A DNA stretch of 64,000 nt, from NCBI GenBank assembly GCA_965200005.1, contig OZ241331.1, positions 3,038,001 to 3,102,000 of the forward strand, given 5' to 3'. Below the pieces are notes generated by a model that saw only the letters and a program-made list of their open reading frames with translations, was not told the origin of the DNA and searched no databases. Made by a program: the position numbers and the translations under genes. Origin of the DNA: Aldehydirespirator sp965200005 (GTDB lineage: Bacteria; Actinomycetota; Acidimicrobiia; Acidimicrobiales; Aldehydirespiratoraceae). Of the stretch, positions 35,444-43,912 are shown in pieces (within the stretch, counting starts at the first letter, position 1; the number at the start of each line of letters is the position of its first letter).

Positions 35444-38400
35444 GTGAAGGCTGAGATACCTCCAGCAAACGTGCAAGGCAACATCTGGACATCGCTTAAA
35501 GTGCCAGAAGTCGACGAGTTCATACCGAGCTCACCTGTGAGTGTAGTCATTACGTATTTTGAAGCACCAGAGGCACTCAATTTCACGATAGCAGCCCTAG
35601 AGAGACAGACGTTTCCTGCCGATCTAACAGAAGTAATAGTCGTAGATGATGGTTCAGCAATACCTCTGCAAGATCCGAAGAACCACCGGCTAAACCTCCG
35701 AGTCGTGCATCAGGAGGATCTGGGATTCGGATTGGCACGCGCTCGCAACACCGGAGTCAAGGCATCTTCACATGACATAGTCATCTTTCTGGATTGTGAT
35801 ATGTTGCCTGAACAAGACTGGCTCATGGCCCATGCTCGGTGGCATCACATCGCCTCGGATATCCTCACTCTAGGATTTCGAGCACATGTCAATGTCGATG
35901 ACATTGAACCAACCGCTATACGCGAGAGATCTGGATCACTTGCGGAACTCTTTAGTGATCGGCCATCGACCCGACCTAGATGGATCGAGAATCACATGTC
36001 TCGAACGAATGATCTGACTTCAGATGATGATGACATCTTTCGGGTCGTAACCGGAGGAAATCTGGGCATTTCGAAGCAGTTCTTCAGGGCGGTAGGCGGA
36101 TACGACGAGTCATTTACTCAGTGGGGGGCTGAAGACACCGAATTCGGATATCGCGCATACACACGAGGTGGTGTGTTGGTGCCCGAGCGATCTGCCATGT
36201 GTTGGCACCAAGGCGAGGGGGCCACGCCCAGTGAATCCGAGTCTCAAAGCTTAGAACTTCAACGTGCCAAGATCTCGCAACTCATTGCGCATCGAGGCTT
36301 CCGCACCTCGGCAGCCGGTCGTAGTTTTATGACTCCACAGTATGTCGTAACAGTCGGACCGGCTGAGGCATCCCCTGATGCAAAGTTGTCCACTGTGGAG
36401 CAGGTGCTCGCGAACAGCATTCACGACCTAGTGGTGTGGATCGAAGAAGCTGCAGATCTCAACGCGATTCAGTCTCGAGAACACGAGAGAATCAGGCGTC
36501 TCCTCGCAGGCGACCCTCGAGTTTCTTTTGGAGCCTCTGGAGGTGCAATCGATGCGTTTCCCGGAGCGGCCTTCCATGTATTCATACCCAGCAATGTAGG
36601 TGTAGGTATTAATGCCATACGAAGCCTTCGCCACCAGTTAGATACTGCTCCGGCGGCCTCGATAAATATCAAAAATCCGTTTGTTAGTGTCAGCATCTTC
36701 CGCGCATGGGTGTTGCATAGAGCGTCCCGGCGAGGCTGTGATGTAACGCATGTTGAGAGAATTACGCAGCTTGAACATGACAGGCTTGACGTCACCCTTG
36801 GCAGCACTGTCCTGAAGATCTCGAGCGACGTACATCAGGCCAAGTCCCTTCAAGTGCTGTTACGTCGCACCAGGCGCTATAGGCATCGACTTAGTCGTTA
36901 TGCACGACGATCCCGAAGTATTGTAATGGCCATCAAGCGAGAGCTCTTTTCGATTCGAAGCCTCAGCGATGTCCGTTATTTCTTGTCATGGTCATATCGC
37001 AGTGTTCGGATTGTCGCTGGTATGAGTCCCGATGAGATCAACATTGATCGCAAGAGCGCGAGACGCCGAAATGGGTTCACGCGAGGGCGCCTAGGCAAGA
37101 TTCCAAGAGATAGACGACTTGCTCAATACCGCTTAGGCCCCGAGATCGCGACTGTCGGGAACATCGCAGAGGCGATCTTTCGCTCAGCTGCCCGCGTTAC
37201 AGATGCAGCAAATGAGCGGACGCAGGTAACGCTGACTGATGCTACGAATACTGATACTGAAACCGGTCGTCAGAAAGCTCAGAGTAACGGGCTAACCATT
37301 AGCGTATCCGATCTGTCGAGACTGACTACCACTCCAGCCTTTGATGTGTTGCAATTCAACCCACGTAGGTGGAGTGCTGAGAGCGTGTCGAAACCTACTG
37401 CACTGCCTGCTGCCTCAAGGTGCGAAGACTTGATCCGCAAGCTCAAGCGACTTCGAACTGCCCACCACCTAATTGACTCACCGTCCAACCACAACGACAG
37501 TAGATCGCGTGCCGCTCTGCTAGCCGCGGTCACCGCTACAGGGGCTGTGGTCTATGCCGATGACCAGGATTCCGAGTTAGAGGAACTATTGGGATCGGAA
37601 ATGTTTTCGTTAATCACCAACGATCGAATTAGGACCGCAAACCGCCACCAACGGGAACGTTTCAGCATTGCCATGCGTCGTTGCTCGCTGCGAGATCACA
37701 CGTTGCGAGCGCGCAGCCGCCAGATCTTTGAGTCAACAAGTCTCTACGTTCCGCCATTACCAACGGTGTCAATCCTGCTAGCAACTAGACGACCTCATCG
37801 CCTACGCGACATTCTGGCTGCGATCGAGTCGCAGACTTACCCAGAGCTTGAGTTGGTCCTTGCAGCTCACGGAGACGGCTTCCCGGGATCACATGTTGAC
37901 GAACTCGTTGACACTATTGAGTGTCCTGCGCGCGTCGTGCGCGTCGACGCTCGCGAGCCTCTTGGTGTGGTACTCAATGCGGCCGCCGAGGCGGCGACGG
38001 GATCACTGCTCGCCAAGTTCGACGATGATGACTACTACGGACCGGAGCACATCTGGGATCTCGTGCTGGCGCAGGAGTACTCGCAGGAATGGCTAGTCGG
38101 CAAGGCAGCGGAGTACGTCTATCTAGCCAGCTCAGATCAGACCATTCACCGATTCCCTTTCGGTGCAGAGCGTCGATCCAAGTCGATCGCGGGCGGCGCC
38201 ATGCTGGTCACTCGACACGCCCTAGATGCTGTGGCTGGCTGGCGTCAGGTGCCTTCTCGAGTCGATCAATCTCTGATTGCCGATGTCATCGCCTGCGGCG
38301 GTGCCGCATACCGCACTCACGGCCAGGGTTACATGCTCACCCGTCACCACGAAGCCCACACGTGGTCAGTTCCTGACTCATACTTCCTCAAGCAGGCAGC

Positions 38401-38446
38401 CGAGACACGTGAAGGCTGCGATCTTGACTTCGCAGGTATTGCCTAG
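35444..38446 (+). CDS. Large multidomain protein with two family 2 glycosyltransferase domains
   Basis: 1000 residues from GTG. An N-terminal GT2 domain spans about 28-290: SVVITYFEAPEALNFTIAAL, EVIVVDDGSAIPL, DIVIFLDCDMLPEQDW (DCD metal site), GGYDESFTQWGAEDTEFGYR and MCWHQGEG, close to chondroitin-polymerase-type transferases. Residues about 300-450 may be a degenerate GT-like domain. Residues 480-590 are very basic. A second GT2 domain at about 765-990 has PTVSILLATRRPHRL and LLAKFDDDDYYGPEHIW. GC is clearly below that of its neighbours. It could be a processive or dual-activity enzyme, but I cannot name the product. Confidence 0.82.
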   Translation: MKAEIPPANVQGNIWTSLKVPEVDEFIPSSPVSVVITYFEAPEALNFTIAALERQTFPADLTEVIVVDDGSAIPLQDPKNHRLNLRVVHQEDLGFGLARARNTGVKASSHDIVIFLDCDMLPEQDWLMAHARWHHIASDILTLGFRAHVNVDDIEPTAIRERSGSLAELFSDRPSTRPRWIENHMSRTNDLTSDDDDIFRVVTGGNLGISKQFFRAVGGYDESFTQWGAEDTEFGYRAYTRGGVLVPERSAMCWHQGEGATPSESESQSLELQRAKISQLIAHRGFRTSAAGRSFMTPQYVVTVGPAEASPDAKLSTVEQVLANSIHDLVVWIEEAADLNAIQSREHERIRRLLAGDPRVSFGASGGAIDAFPGAAFHVFIPSNVGVGINAIRSLRHQLDTAPAASINIKNPFVSVSIFRAWVLHRASRRGCDVTHVERITQLEHDRLDVTLGSTVLKISSDVHQAKSLQVLLRRTRRYRHRLSRYARRSRSIVMAIKRELFSIRSLSDVRYFLSWSYRSVRIVAGMSPDEINIDRKSARRRNGFTRGRLGKIPRDRRLAQYRLGPEIATVGNIAEAIFRSAARVTDAANERTQVTLTDATNTDTETGRQKAQSNGLTISVSDLSRLTTTPAFDVLQFNPRRWSAESVSKPTALPAASRCEDLIRKLKRLRTAHHLIDSPSNHNDSRSRAALLAAVTATGAVVYADDQDSELEELLGSEMFSLITNDRIRTANRHQRERFSIAMRRCSLRDHTLRARSRQIFESTSLYVPPLPTVSILLATRRPHRLRDILAAIESQTYPELELVLAAHGDGFPGSHVDELVDTIECPARVVRVDAREPLGVVLNAAAEAATGSLLAKFDDDDYYGPEHIWDLVLAQEYSQEWLVGKAAEYVYLASSDQTIHRFPFGAERRSKSIAGGAMLVTRHALDAVAGWRQVPSRVDQSLIADVIACGGAAYRTHGQGYMLTRHHEAHTWSVPDSYFLKQAAETREGCDLDFAGIA

Positions 38447-38466
38447 CAGTACCGTTTAGCCTTCTG

Positions 38467-39615
38467 ATGATGATTGGTTCGGGCTTGGACCCGAATAGCA
38501 ATGGTGTCGAGCGAAGCGAGCCGATAAGGGTCGCGCTGGACGTGATGCCTCTATTGGGGCCTCCTACTGGCATTCACCAGGCAACGCTTGGACTATTGAA
38601 GTCTCTACTGGCGCATGACAACATCACACCACTTGGTTACGTTCTGGCGCCAAGGACCCGACGGAAGCACTTCAAACCCATCGAGAATCTAGGAATAGAG
38701 GTAAAGCGCACCCGAACTCCTATGAGAGTCTGCATCGCAAGTTGGCCAAAGTGGCGCAGACCAAAATTGCGAAAAGTGCTGAGACATGCTGATGTTATTC
38801 ATGGAACTAACTACACCGCGCCACCTTCGCCACGGTCACTTATCACAGTGCAAGACTTCACCCCTATCACCCACTATGAGCAGTGGTGCGTACCCACGGT
38901 CAAACAGATGGGGGAAGCGCTGCTTGGAAGCGTCAAGGCAGGAGCACACGTGCATGTCACGACGAATGCCAACGCCGCGGCGGCGCCTGACGTGCTCGGC
39001 GTTCCACCCGAGCGAGTTCACGTCGTTCCGCTGGGACTTCGTGATCTATTGCAGGGTGACAAAGACGTTGCACGTCAAATCGTCGGATCCGAGCGATTCG
39101 TGCTCGCTCTTGGCACGACGGAACCTCGCAAGAATCTGACCATCCTGCCAGCAGCCGTGGCAGCCCTGCCGTCCGACGTCAAGCTTGTCGTCGCCGGCCC
39201 CGCGGGATCTGATGAGCTGCCGCTGCGACGCGCCGTAAGTGACTGCGGTTTGTCAGACCGCTTCGTGCGTTTAGATCCGGTCAGCGAGAAGCTGAAGTCG
39301 GATCTGCTCCATGGGGCAAGCATGCTTGTCTATTCTTCTCTTCTTGAAGGCTTCGGACTTCCACCACTAGAGGCGGTACTAGCTGACACACCTGTGGTAG
39401 CTACTGCAGTGGGGGCACTGCCAGAACTTCTTGAGCCCGAGATCCCACTAGTTCCGCCCGGAGACAGCGATGCACTCTCCCAGCGGATAGCTGACACGCT
39501 CACACGCCCGCCCACAAACCTGGACTCGGTACGAAGTCGGCTCGCCGCACTCACGTGGGATGGTGCCGCCAACCAGTTCTCTAGCGTTTACCGGACAGTC
39601 CTTAAAGCTCTCTAG
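38467..39615 (+). CDS. Family 4 glycosyltransferase
   Basis: 382 residues; two ATG codons adjoin (38467 and 38470). The acceptor domain has RVALDVMPLLGPPTGIHQATL and DVIHGTNYTAPPSPRSLITVQ (shown as HGTNYTAPPSPRSLITVQ). The donor domain has FVLALGTTEPRKNLTILPAA, LVVAGPAGSDELPL and YSSLLEGFGLPPLEAVLADTPVV with E-x7-E. It follows the large bifunctional glycosyltransferase by 20 bases and shares its reduced GC in the first half, so the two may have arrived together. Confidence 0.9.
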   Translation: MMIGSGLDPNSNGVERSEPIRVALDVMPLLGPPTGIHQATLGLLKSLLAHDNITPLGYVLAPRTRRKHFKPIENLGIEVKRTRTPMRVCIASWPKWRRPKLRKVLRHADVIHGTNYTAPPSPRSLITVQDFTPITHYEQWCVPTVKQMGEALLGSVKAGAHVHVTTNANAAAAPDVLGVPPERVHVVPLGLRDLLQGDKDVARQIVGSERFVLALGTTEPRKNLTILPAAVAALPSDVKLVVAGPAGSDELPLRRAVSDCGLSDRFVRLDPVSEKLKSDLLHGASMLVYSSLLEGFGLPPLEAVLADTPVVATAVGALPELLEPEIPLVPPGDSDALSQRIADTLTRPPTNLDSVRSRLAALTWDGAANQFSSVYRTVLKAL

Positions 39616-39726
39616 CAGCTAGTGCGAAATGGAGCGAGTCGTGACGTGTGGCTCGCGATGTTCGCAGGCGCCCTGCTGTCTTACACAACTGGATCATCAT
39701 CATGGCAGCCGCTCTGAGACCGCCGC
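39616..39726. other. Gap between convergent genes
   Basis: A 111-base gap between convergent genes. GCGAG near 39644 and CTCGC near 39652 could pair weakly, but I see no convincing terminator and no gene. The plus-strand frame 39629-39859 runs into the flippase gene antisense and is not protein-like. Confidence 0.4.
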
Positions 39727-41046
39727 TCAGCCGCTCAGCGAGCGATCTCGGTGGGCGGCGTACTGGAGGCGTAGCAGCGCACCGACAGTTGCGGAGCCAG
39801 CTAGCACCGCGGAGAGCAGCGACAGCTCAACCCTCAAGAAGGGCTCAAGATCAAAGTAGGCCGTAACGGCAAACGCGATCACGCCAGCACCCCAACCGGC
39901 TACGGCAAGGCGGGTGTGCCCGAGCGCCACGAGTCCCAGCGACAGGGACAGCATCAGCATCAGCCCTCCCCCGCTTGCTGCGAGCAAGGCCATATCGAGG
40001 CGCCCGATCTCGTCAGCGAACACCAGATCGACAATGCCAGGCCCGATCCATCCCGACACTGCCACCGACGACGCAGCGAGAACGCCCACGGCGCCTGTGA
40101 TCTTGATCTGCATCGTGCGAAAGGCGGCCAGGTCACCCCGACCCGCAAGATCCGCGAGGCTGGGCAGCAAACTCGCCTTGACAGCCTGGAAGAAGAACAG
40201 CGGCACTCGGGCAATGATCATGGCGTCAAGGAACACACCAGGAGCCCCCGGATCGAGGTCATCGCCGCCGGCAACATGTACCGCTACGGGGCCAACATTA
40301 AGCATGAATGCCTCACCGATGCTGGCAATCAGCAGCAACCCCAGAGCAGGCGTGAGTTCGGAGTACGAGGCCGCAGGGCCAGGCTTCACGAAGGGTCGCT
40401 GTAACACCAGCACAGTGGAGGCGCCAGCGATGAGCGCAAACGGGATCGCCACGCCGTAGGCGCCTACAGCCTTGAGCCCGAGCAGGGCAAGCAGCGCAGC
40501 GAAGGCAAACCGGGCGACGCCTTCAACGGCAAAATACCAGCCATAAACCTCAAAGCGATGAAGACCGCTGAGGATCCCCCGCACTAGCTCAGCACTTCCA
40601 AAGGATGCAAGTGCCACGATCAGAATCACGAGCAACACGACACTGCCACCGAGTAACGAGTCAAGACCAAGTGGCCAGGCGGCGACCATCAACACCGCCA
40701 CAAGCAGGATCTGTACGCCGCCGAGCACGGCCGCACGATGCAGCACCGCCGCGCTGCCCTCACCACGGCTAGCACGGTCGGCGGTGGCTCGAGCTACCTC
40801 CTGTTCAAGCGGCTGGAATAGTCCGGGCCCGAAGATGTTGACCAGAGCCCACACCACCGCAAAGGTGCCATAACCCTCTTCGCCCATGGCATATTGGGCA
40901 ACCACCAAGAATCCATAGGTGGCGAGTCCGTTCGCAACCAGCCCCCAACCGATTGCTGAGGTGCCGTGTGGTAGCAGGCGGCGGTTATCGATGCGCTTGC
41001 GGAGGTAGCTGGTTGGCTCGCCGATGTCGCTGCCTCCTCTAGGCAC
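39727..41046 (-). CDS. Polysaccharide/lipid-linked oligosaccharide flippase (Wzx-like, MVF/MATE superfamily)
   Basis: 439 residues from GTG with about twelve hydrophobic helices. SAIGWGLVANGLATYGFLVVA opens the first helices (cited as WGLVANGLATYGFLVVA), FGPGLFQPLEQEVARATADR is the usual loop after helix 2, and MIIARVPLFFFQAVKASLLP opens the second half. It would flip lipid-linked repeat units to the outer face for the Wzy-type polymerase at 32475. AGAGGAGG occurs a few bases into the coding frame, so the start may lie further in, but no start codon follows at good spacing. Confidence 0.85.
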   Translation of the reverse strand: MPRGGSDIGEPTSYLRKRIDNRRLLPHGTSAIGWGLVANGLATYGFLVVAQYAMGEEGYGTFAVVWALVNIFGPGLFQPLEQEVARATADRASRGEGSAAVLHRAAVLGGVQILLVAVLMVAAWPLGLDSLLGGSVVLLVILIVALASFGSAELVRGILSGLHRFEVYGWYFAVEGVARFAFAALLALLGLKAVGAYGVAIPFALIAGASTVLVLQRPFVKPGPAASYSELTPALGLLLIASIGEAFMLNVGPVAVHVAGGDDLDPGAPGVFLDAMIIARVPLFFFQAVKASLLPSLADLAGRGDLAAFRTMQIKITGAVGVLAASSVAVSGWIGPGIVDLVFADEIGRLDMALLAASGGGLMLMLSLSLGLVALGHTRLAVAGWGAGVIAFAVTAYFDLEPFLRVELSLLSAVLAGSATVGALLRLQYAAHRDRSLSG

Positions 41047-41364
41047 AGGTCGGTACCGAGTTTACGGCAACTACAACGTCGGACTAAGCCATTCCGAAAC
41101 TGCCCCAAGCCTCACCACATCACCGCTTCAGCCCGAATAATGGCGACAACTCGGACCAGCAACTCGCTGCCCGAAAACTCACCAAATGTGCCAGCAATTT
41201 AGAACTCATCTCATGCGAATGCAACGTAAAGTTATCAATATAGCATATAATCTCCTAACATCGCTCGCCACAGACCGGCGGACATCAAGATGCCCGAGAG
41301 GGCTTCTTGTGACTCCGGAAACCACGTTCGGCGGCCTCAGTACCCACTAAAGGAGGACCGGACT
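41047..41364. other. AT-richer intergenic region with probable promoter
   Basis: 318 bases between the divergent flippase and coiled-coil genes, the longest gene-free stretch in the window. Its middle (about 41200-41260) is markedly AT-rich. It contains a TATAAT at 41246 and a strong Shine-Dalgarno at 41349-41356. The upstream frame extension from 41290 lacks protein-like features. I see no RNA gene. Confidence 0.5.
41246..41251 (+). promoter_or_regulatory. Candidate -10 element
   Basis: A perfect TATAAT lies 119 bases upstream of the coiled-coil gene within the AT-rich block. No convincing -35 hexamer lies 16-18 bases upstream (around AACGTA), so the assignment is tentative. Confidence 0.3.
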
Positions 41365-41793
41365 ATGGAAGGAGAACTCTTCTTTCAGATCCTTGGACTA
41401 ATCGGCGCTACCATCGCAGCAGTGGGAGGACTCTTTGCACTGCTGATGAGACCCATCTCAAAGGTGATGACCCACACCTCGGAGCAGGTCGCAAAGGTCG
41501 AAACGGCTGTCAAGGAGCTTGAGACAAAGGTCGATGCCAGGTTCGAGAAGTTCGAGACCAAGATCGACGCCAAATTCGCCGAACAGGACGCCAAATTCGC
41601 CGAACAGGACACGAAGATCGAGAGACTAGAAACCAAGGTAGATGACCTAATCTCAACAGTCAATGTTCTTTCGCGCAACGTTGCTGTGCTCAACAGCAAC
41701 GTAGAACTATTGACTAAGGTTGTCTTGCGCGATGGAACTCATGTCGTCGAAGTAGAACAGGAAGCGCTGCCCCGCGAACCGACGCGGGCTTAG
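41365..41793 (+). CDS. Small membrane-anchored coiled-coil protein
   Basis: 142 residues from the ATG at 41365, fixed by AAAGGAGG eight bases upstream, the best ribosome site in the window. A single membrane helix at about 8-27 (ILGLIGATIAAVGGLFALLM) is followed by a long heptad coiled coil at about 38-118 (VETAVKELETKVDARFEKF, then FAEQDAKFAEQDTKIERLE), and a short tail. A 21-bp tandem repeat encodes the doubled FAEQDAK unit. Trimeric or dimeric assembly at the membrane is likely. Function unknown. Its stop overlaps that of the convergent moeB by four bases. Confidence 0.82.
   Translation: MEGELFFQILGLIGATIAAVGGLFALLMRPISKVMTHTSEQVAKVETAVKELETKVDARFEKFETKIDAKFAEQDAKFAEQDTKIERLETKVDDLISTVNVLSRNVAVLNSNVELLTKVVLRDGTHVVEVEQEALPREPTRA
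41569..41610 (+). repeat. 21-bp perfect tandem repeat within the coiled-coil gene
   Basis: Two identical 21-bp units (41569-41589 and 41590-41610) encode AKFAEQD twice, exactly one heptad each. The repeat is phase-neutral, so slippage would lengthen or shorten the coiled coil by whole heptads without a frameshift. Confidence 0.9.
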
Positions 41794-42950
41794 GACACGG
41801 TTGGCATGCAAAGGCCGTCTAGTTCCCTTACATGGATGCGATCGCGGTTGGCGTGAGTCACTTCGTTGCTGGGATCGACCCTCAGTCTGAACTCCCGGAA
41901 GCTCATCTCTAGCGCATCAAACGCAATGAGGCGGCCCCGCAGAGAGTCGCCAACACCGAGGATCAACTTGATCGCTTCAAGCGCCTGAACGCTGCCGACA
42001 ATCCCAGGTAAGACACCCAGCACACCTGCTTCGGCACAACTCGGTGCCATCTCGGCAGGTGGCGGCTCGGGAAGCATGTCCCGGTAAGTCGGCCCATTGC
42101 GGGGATCGAACACAGTGACCTGACCCTCGAAGCGGAAGATCGAGCCGTGAACAACTGGGATGCCTAGCTTGACCGAGGCATCGTTTAGCAAGTAGCGGCT
42201 CGGGAAGTTGTCGGCCCCATCAACTACGACGTCGTAGCCGTCGAGGATGGCCATCACATTGTCTGCGCCGAGGCGCACGTCGTAGGTAACGACGTTCACG
42301 TCCGGGTTCAGAGCCGTGAGCGTCTTCTTGGCCGAATCCACTTTGCGATCACCGACACGTTCGGTGTTGTGGAGGATCTGGCGTTGCAGGTTGGACTCGT
42401 CAACGACATCCATGTCGATGATTCCAAGCGTCCCGACACCTGCTGCGGCGAGGTACATCGCAGCAGGTGAGCCGAGGCCACCGGCGCCGAGCAGTAGCAC
42501 CTTGGCATCAAGCAGCTTCAACTGCCCGTCCTCGCCGACCTCGGGCACGAGCAAGTGACGCTGGTAGCGGCTGCGCTGCTCCGGTGTGAGCGTGCGAGGC
42601 CTGCTCCAGCGGCGCCCCTCGTCCTTCCACCGGTTGAAGCCACCATCCATCGACACCACATTGGTGTAGCCGAGCTGCTCCAGGGTCACCGTGGCGAACG
42701 CGGAACGCACTCCACCGGCACACATTGCAACAATCGGTGTGGAGTGATCCGGTACCCGATTCTCGATGGAGGACTCAAGATTGCCCCGAGCGATGTGAAT
42801 CGAGCCCGGGATCGCTCCCTGCTCGTACTCGTCGGGTTCGCGCACATCAAGCAGTGTCCAACCAGAATCTAGGAGTTGCTCGCCGCCGGCGGTGTCCACC
42901 TCTTTGATCTGGGACTTCGCTTGCTGGAGGAGTTCACGAAACGTAGCCAT
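41790..42950 (-). CDS. moeB: Rhodanese-MoeB fusion, ThiS/MoaD-activating adenylyltransferase
   Basis: 386 residues from the ATG at 42950 (an upstream GTG-type extension to 43001 is unlikely). Residues about 5-110 are a rhodanese: LLDVREPDEYEQGAIPGSIH and the active loop CAGGVRS with catalytic Cys. From about 120 a MoeB/ThiF domain follows: YQRHLLVPEVGEDGQLKL, LLGAGGLGSPAAMYLAAAGVG, DVVDESNLQRQILH, DGADNFPSRYLLND and PSCAEAGVLGVLPG with the thioester Cys. It adenylates and sulfurates ubiquitin-like sulfur carriers for molybdopterin or thiamine synthesis. In MoeZ and MOCS3 the rhodanese is C-terminal, so the order here is reversed. Confidence 0.92.
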   Translation of the reverse strand: MATFRELLQQAKSQIKEVDTAGGEQLLDSGWTLLDVREPDEYEQGAIPGSIHIARGNLESSIENRVPDHSTPIVAMCAGGVRSAFATVTLEQLGYTNVVSMDGGFNRWKDEGRRWSRPRTLTPEQRSRYQRHLLVPEVGEDGQLKLLDAKVLLLGAGGLGSPAAMYLAAAGVGTLGIIDMDVVDESNLQRQILHNTERVGDRKVDSAKKTLTALNPDVNVVTYDVRLGADNVMAILDGYDVVVDGADNFPSRYLLNDASVKLGIPVVHGSIFRFEGQVTVFDPRNGPTYRDMLPEPPPAEMAPSCAEAGVLGVLPGIVGSVQALEAIKLILGVGDSLRGRLIAFDALEMSFREFRLRVDPSNEVTHANRDRIHVRELDGLCMPTVS

Positions 42951-43006
42951 GCGTAAAACCCTACCTGTCTTGTCGGGATTCGGCGCTCCCAACGTGCACA
43001 CGACTT

Positions 43007-43810
43007 CTAGAGAGGTTCTAGACCCACAATCTTGGGCAGCACATCGCTGATCGAGCCGCGCACCACAACGTCGGCAACGAAATCAAACTCGGTTGGCTCA
43101 CCGTTCACGATCACAATGCCAGCACCTGCTTGAGCCGCTATCAGCACGGTGCGATTGATCGGCGAAACAGCAAGAGTCGAGCCCACCGCCAGGAACAGAT
43201 CGCAATCAAGTGACGCTTGCTCGGCCCGCAGCAGATCTTCAGTGTTGAGACTCTGGCCGAACGACACAGTTGCCGACTTCAGTATGTAGCCGCATTGGGG
43301 ACACGCAGGATCAGCCTCCCCGGCGCGGACACGGTCGAGCACCACTTCCATCTCGTCGCGGTACTCACAGCCGAGGCATTGCACCTTGCGAGTCGTGCCG
43401 TGAACCTCCACAACCAACCGGGGATCACTACCTGCCTGCTGATGCAACTCATCGACGTTCTGGGTGATCAGGAGATGCAACTTCTGTGTGCGTTCAAGAT
43501 GAACGAGCGCTTCGTGGCCACGATTCGGTGCGACATCGGCCCACATTGAACCCTGGGCACGCATAGCCCAATTGCTGCGACGTACCTCTGCATCGGCCAC
43601 GTAAACGTTGATGTTTGAGGCACGCTCGGCCGCCGGATTCTTAGTCCACAACCCCTGCGGGCCCCGGAAGTCTGGCAAGCCACTATCGGTAGAGATGCCG
43701 GCGCCTGTCAGCACCGTTACTTGCTCGGCAGCCGCAACAAGCCCACGAGCCAAGGCCACCCTGGAACCGTTTTCGGAGCGTGAGCCATTCGGCCCTGCGG
43801 TCGGCATCAT
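43007..43810 (-). CDS. Sirtuin, NAD-dependent protein deacylase
   Basis: 267 residues; two ATG codons begin it. Sir2 motifs are VLTGAGISTDSGLPDFRGPQ, LWTKNP, HLLITQNVDELHQQAGS (NVD), VEVHGTTRKVQCLGC (catalytic His) with zinc Cys pairs CLGC and CPQC, ATVSFGQSL and FLAVGSTLAVSPINR. It removes acyl groups from lysines using NAD. It precedes moeB on the same strand with 56 bases between. A loop at AERASNINVYVADAEVRRSN varies as in many actinobacterial class members. Confidence 0.94.
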   Translation of the reverse strand: MMPTAGPNGSRSENGSRVALARGLVAAAEQVTVLTGAGISTDSGLPDFRGPQGLWTKNPAAERASNINVYVADAEVRRSNWAMRAQGSMWADVAPNRGHEALVHLERTQKLHLLITQNVDELHQQAGSDPRLVVEVHGTTRKVQCLGCEYRDEMEVVLDRVRAGEADPACPQCGYILKSATVSFGQSLNTEDLLRAEQASLDCDLFLAVGSTLAVSPINRTVLIAAQAGAGIVIVNGEPTEFDFVADVVVRGSISDVLPKIVGLEPL

Positions 43811-43833
43811 CCGACATTACCCCAAATTGCCTC

Positions 43834-43862
43834 TTGACTTGAGATTGAATATGCATTATCAA
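43834..43862 (+). promoter_or_regulatory. Candidate sigma-70-type promoter
   Basis: TTGACT (43834-43839) and TATCAA (43857-43862) are separated by 17 bases in a locally AT-rich stretch, 50 bases before the GTG of the wHTH-like gene. The -35 is good and the -10 fair. It lies immediately outside the divergent sirtuin gene. Confidence 0.45.
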
Positions 43863-43912
43863 GATATTTCATTGCTTCCCCTAGCTTTGTCATCATCCTC
43901 AAGGAGAACCTC

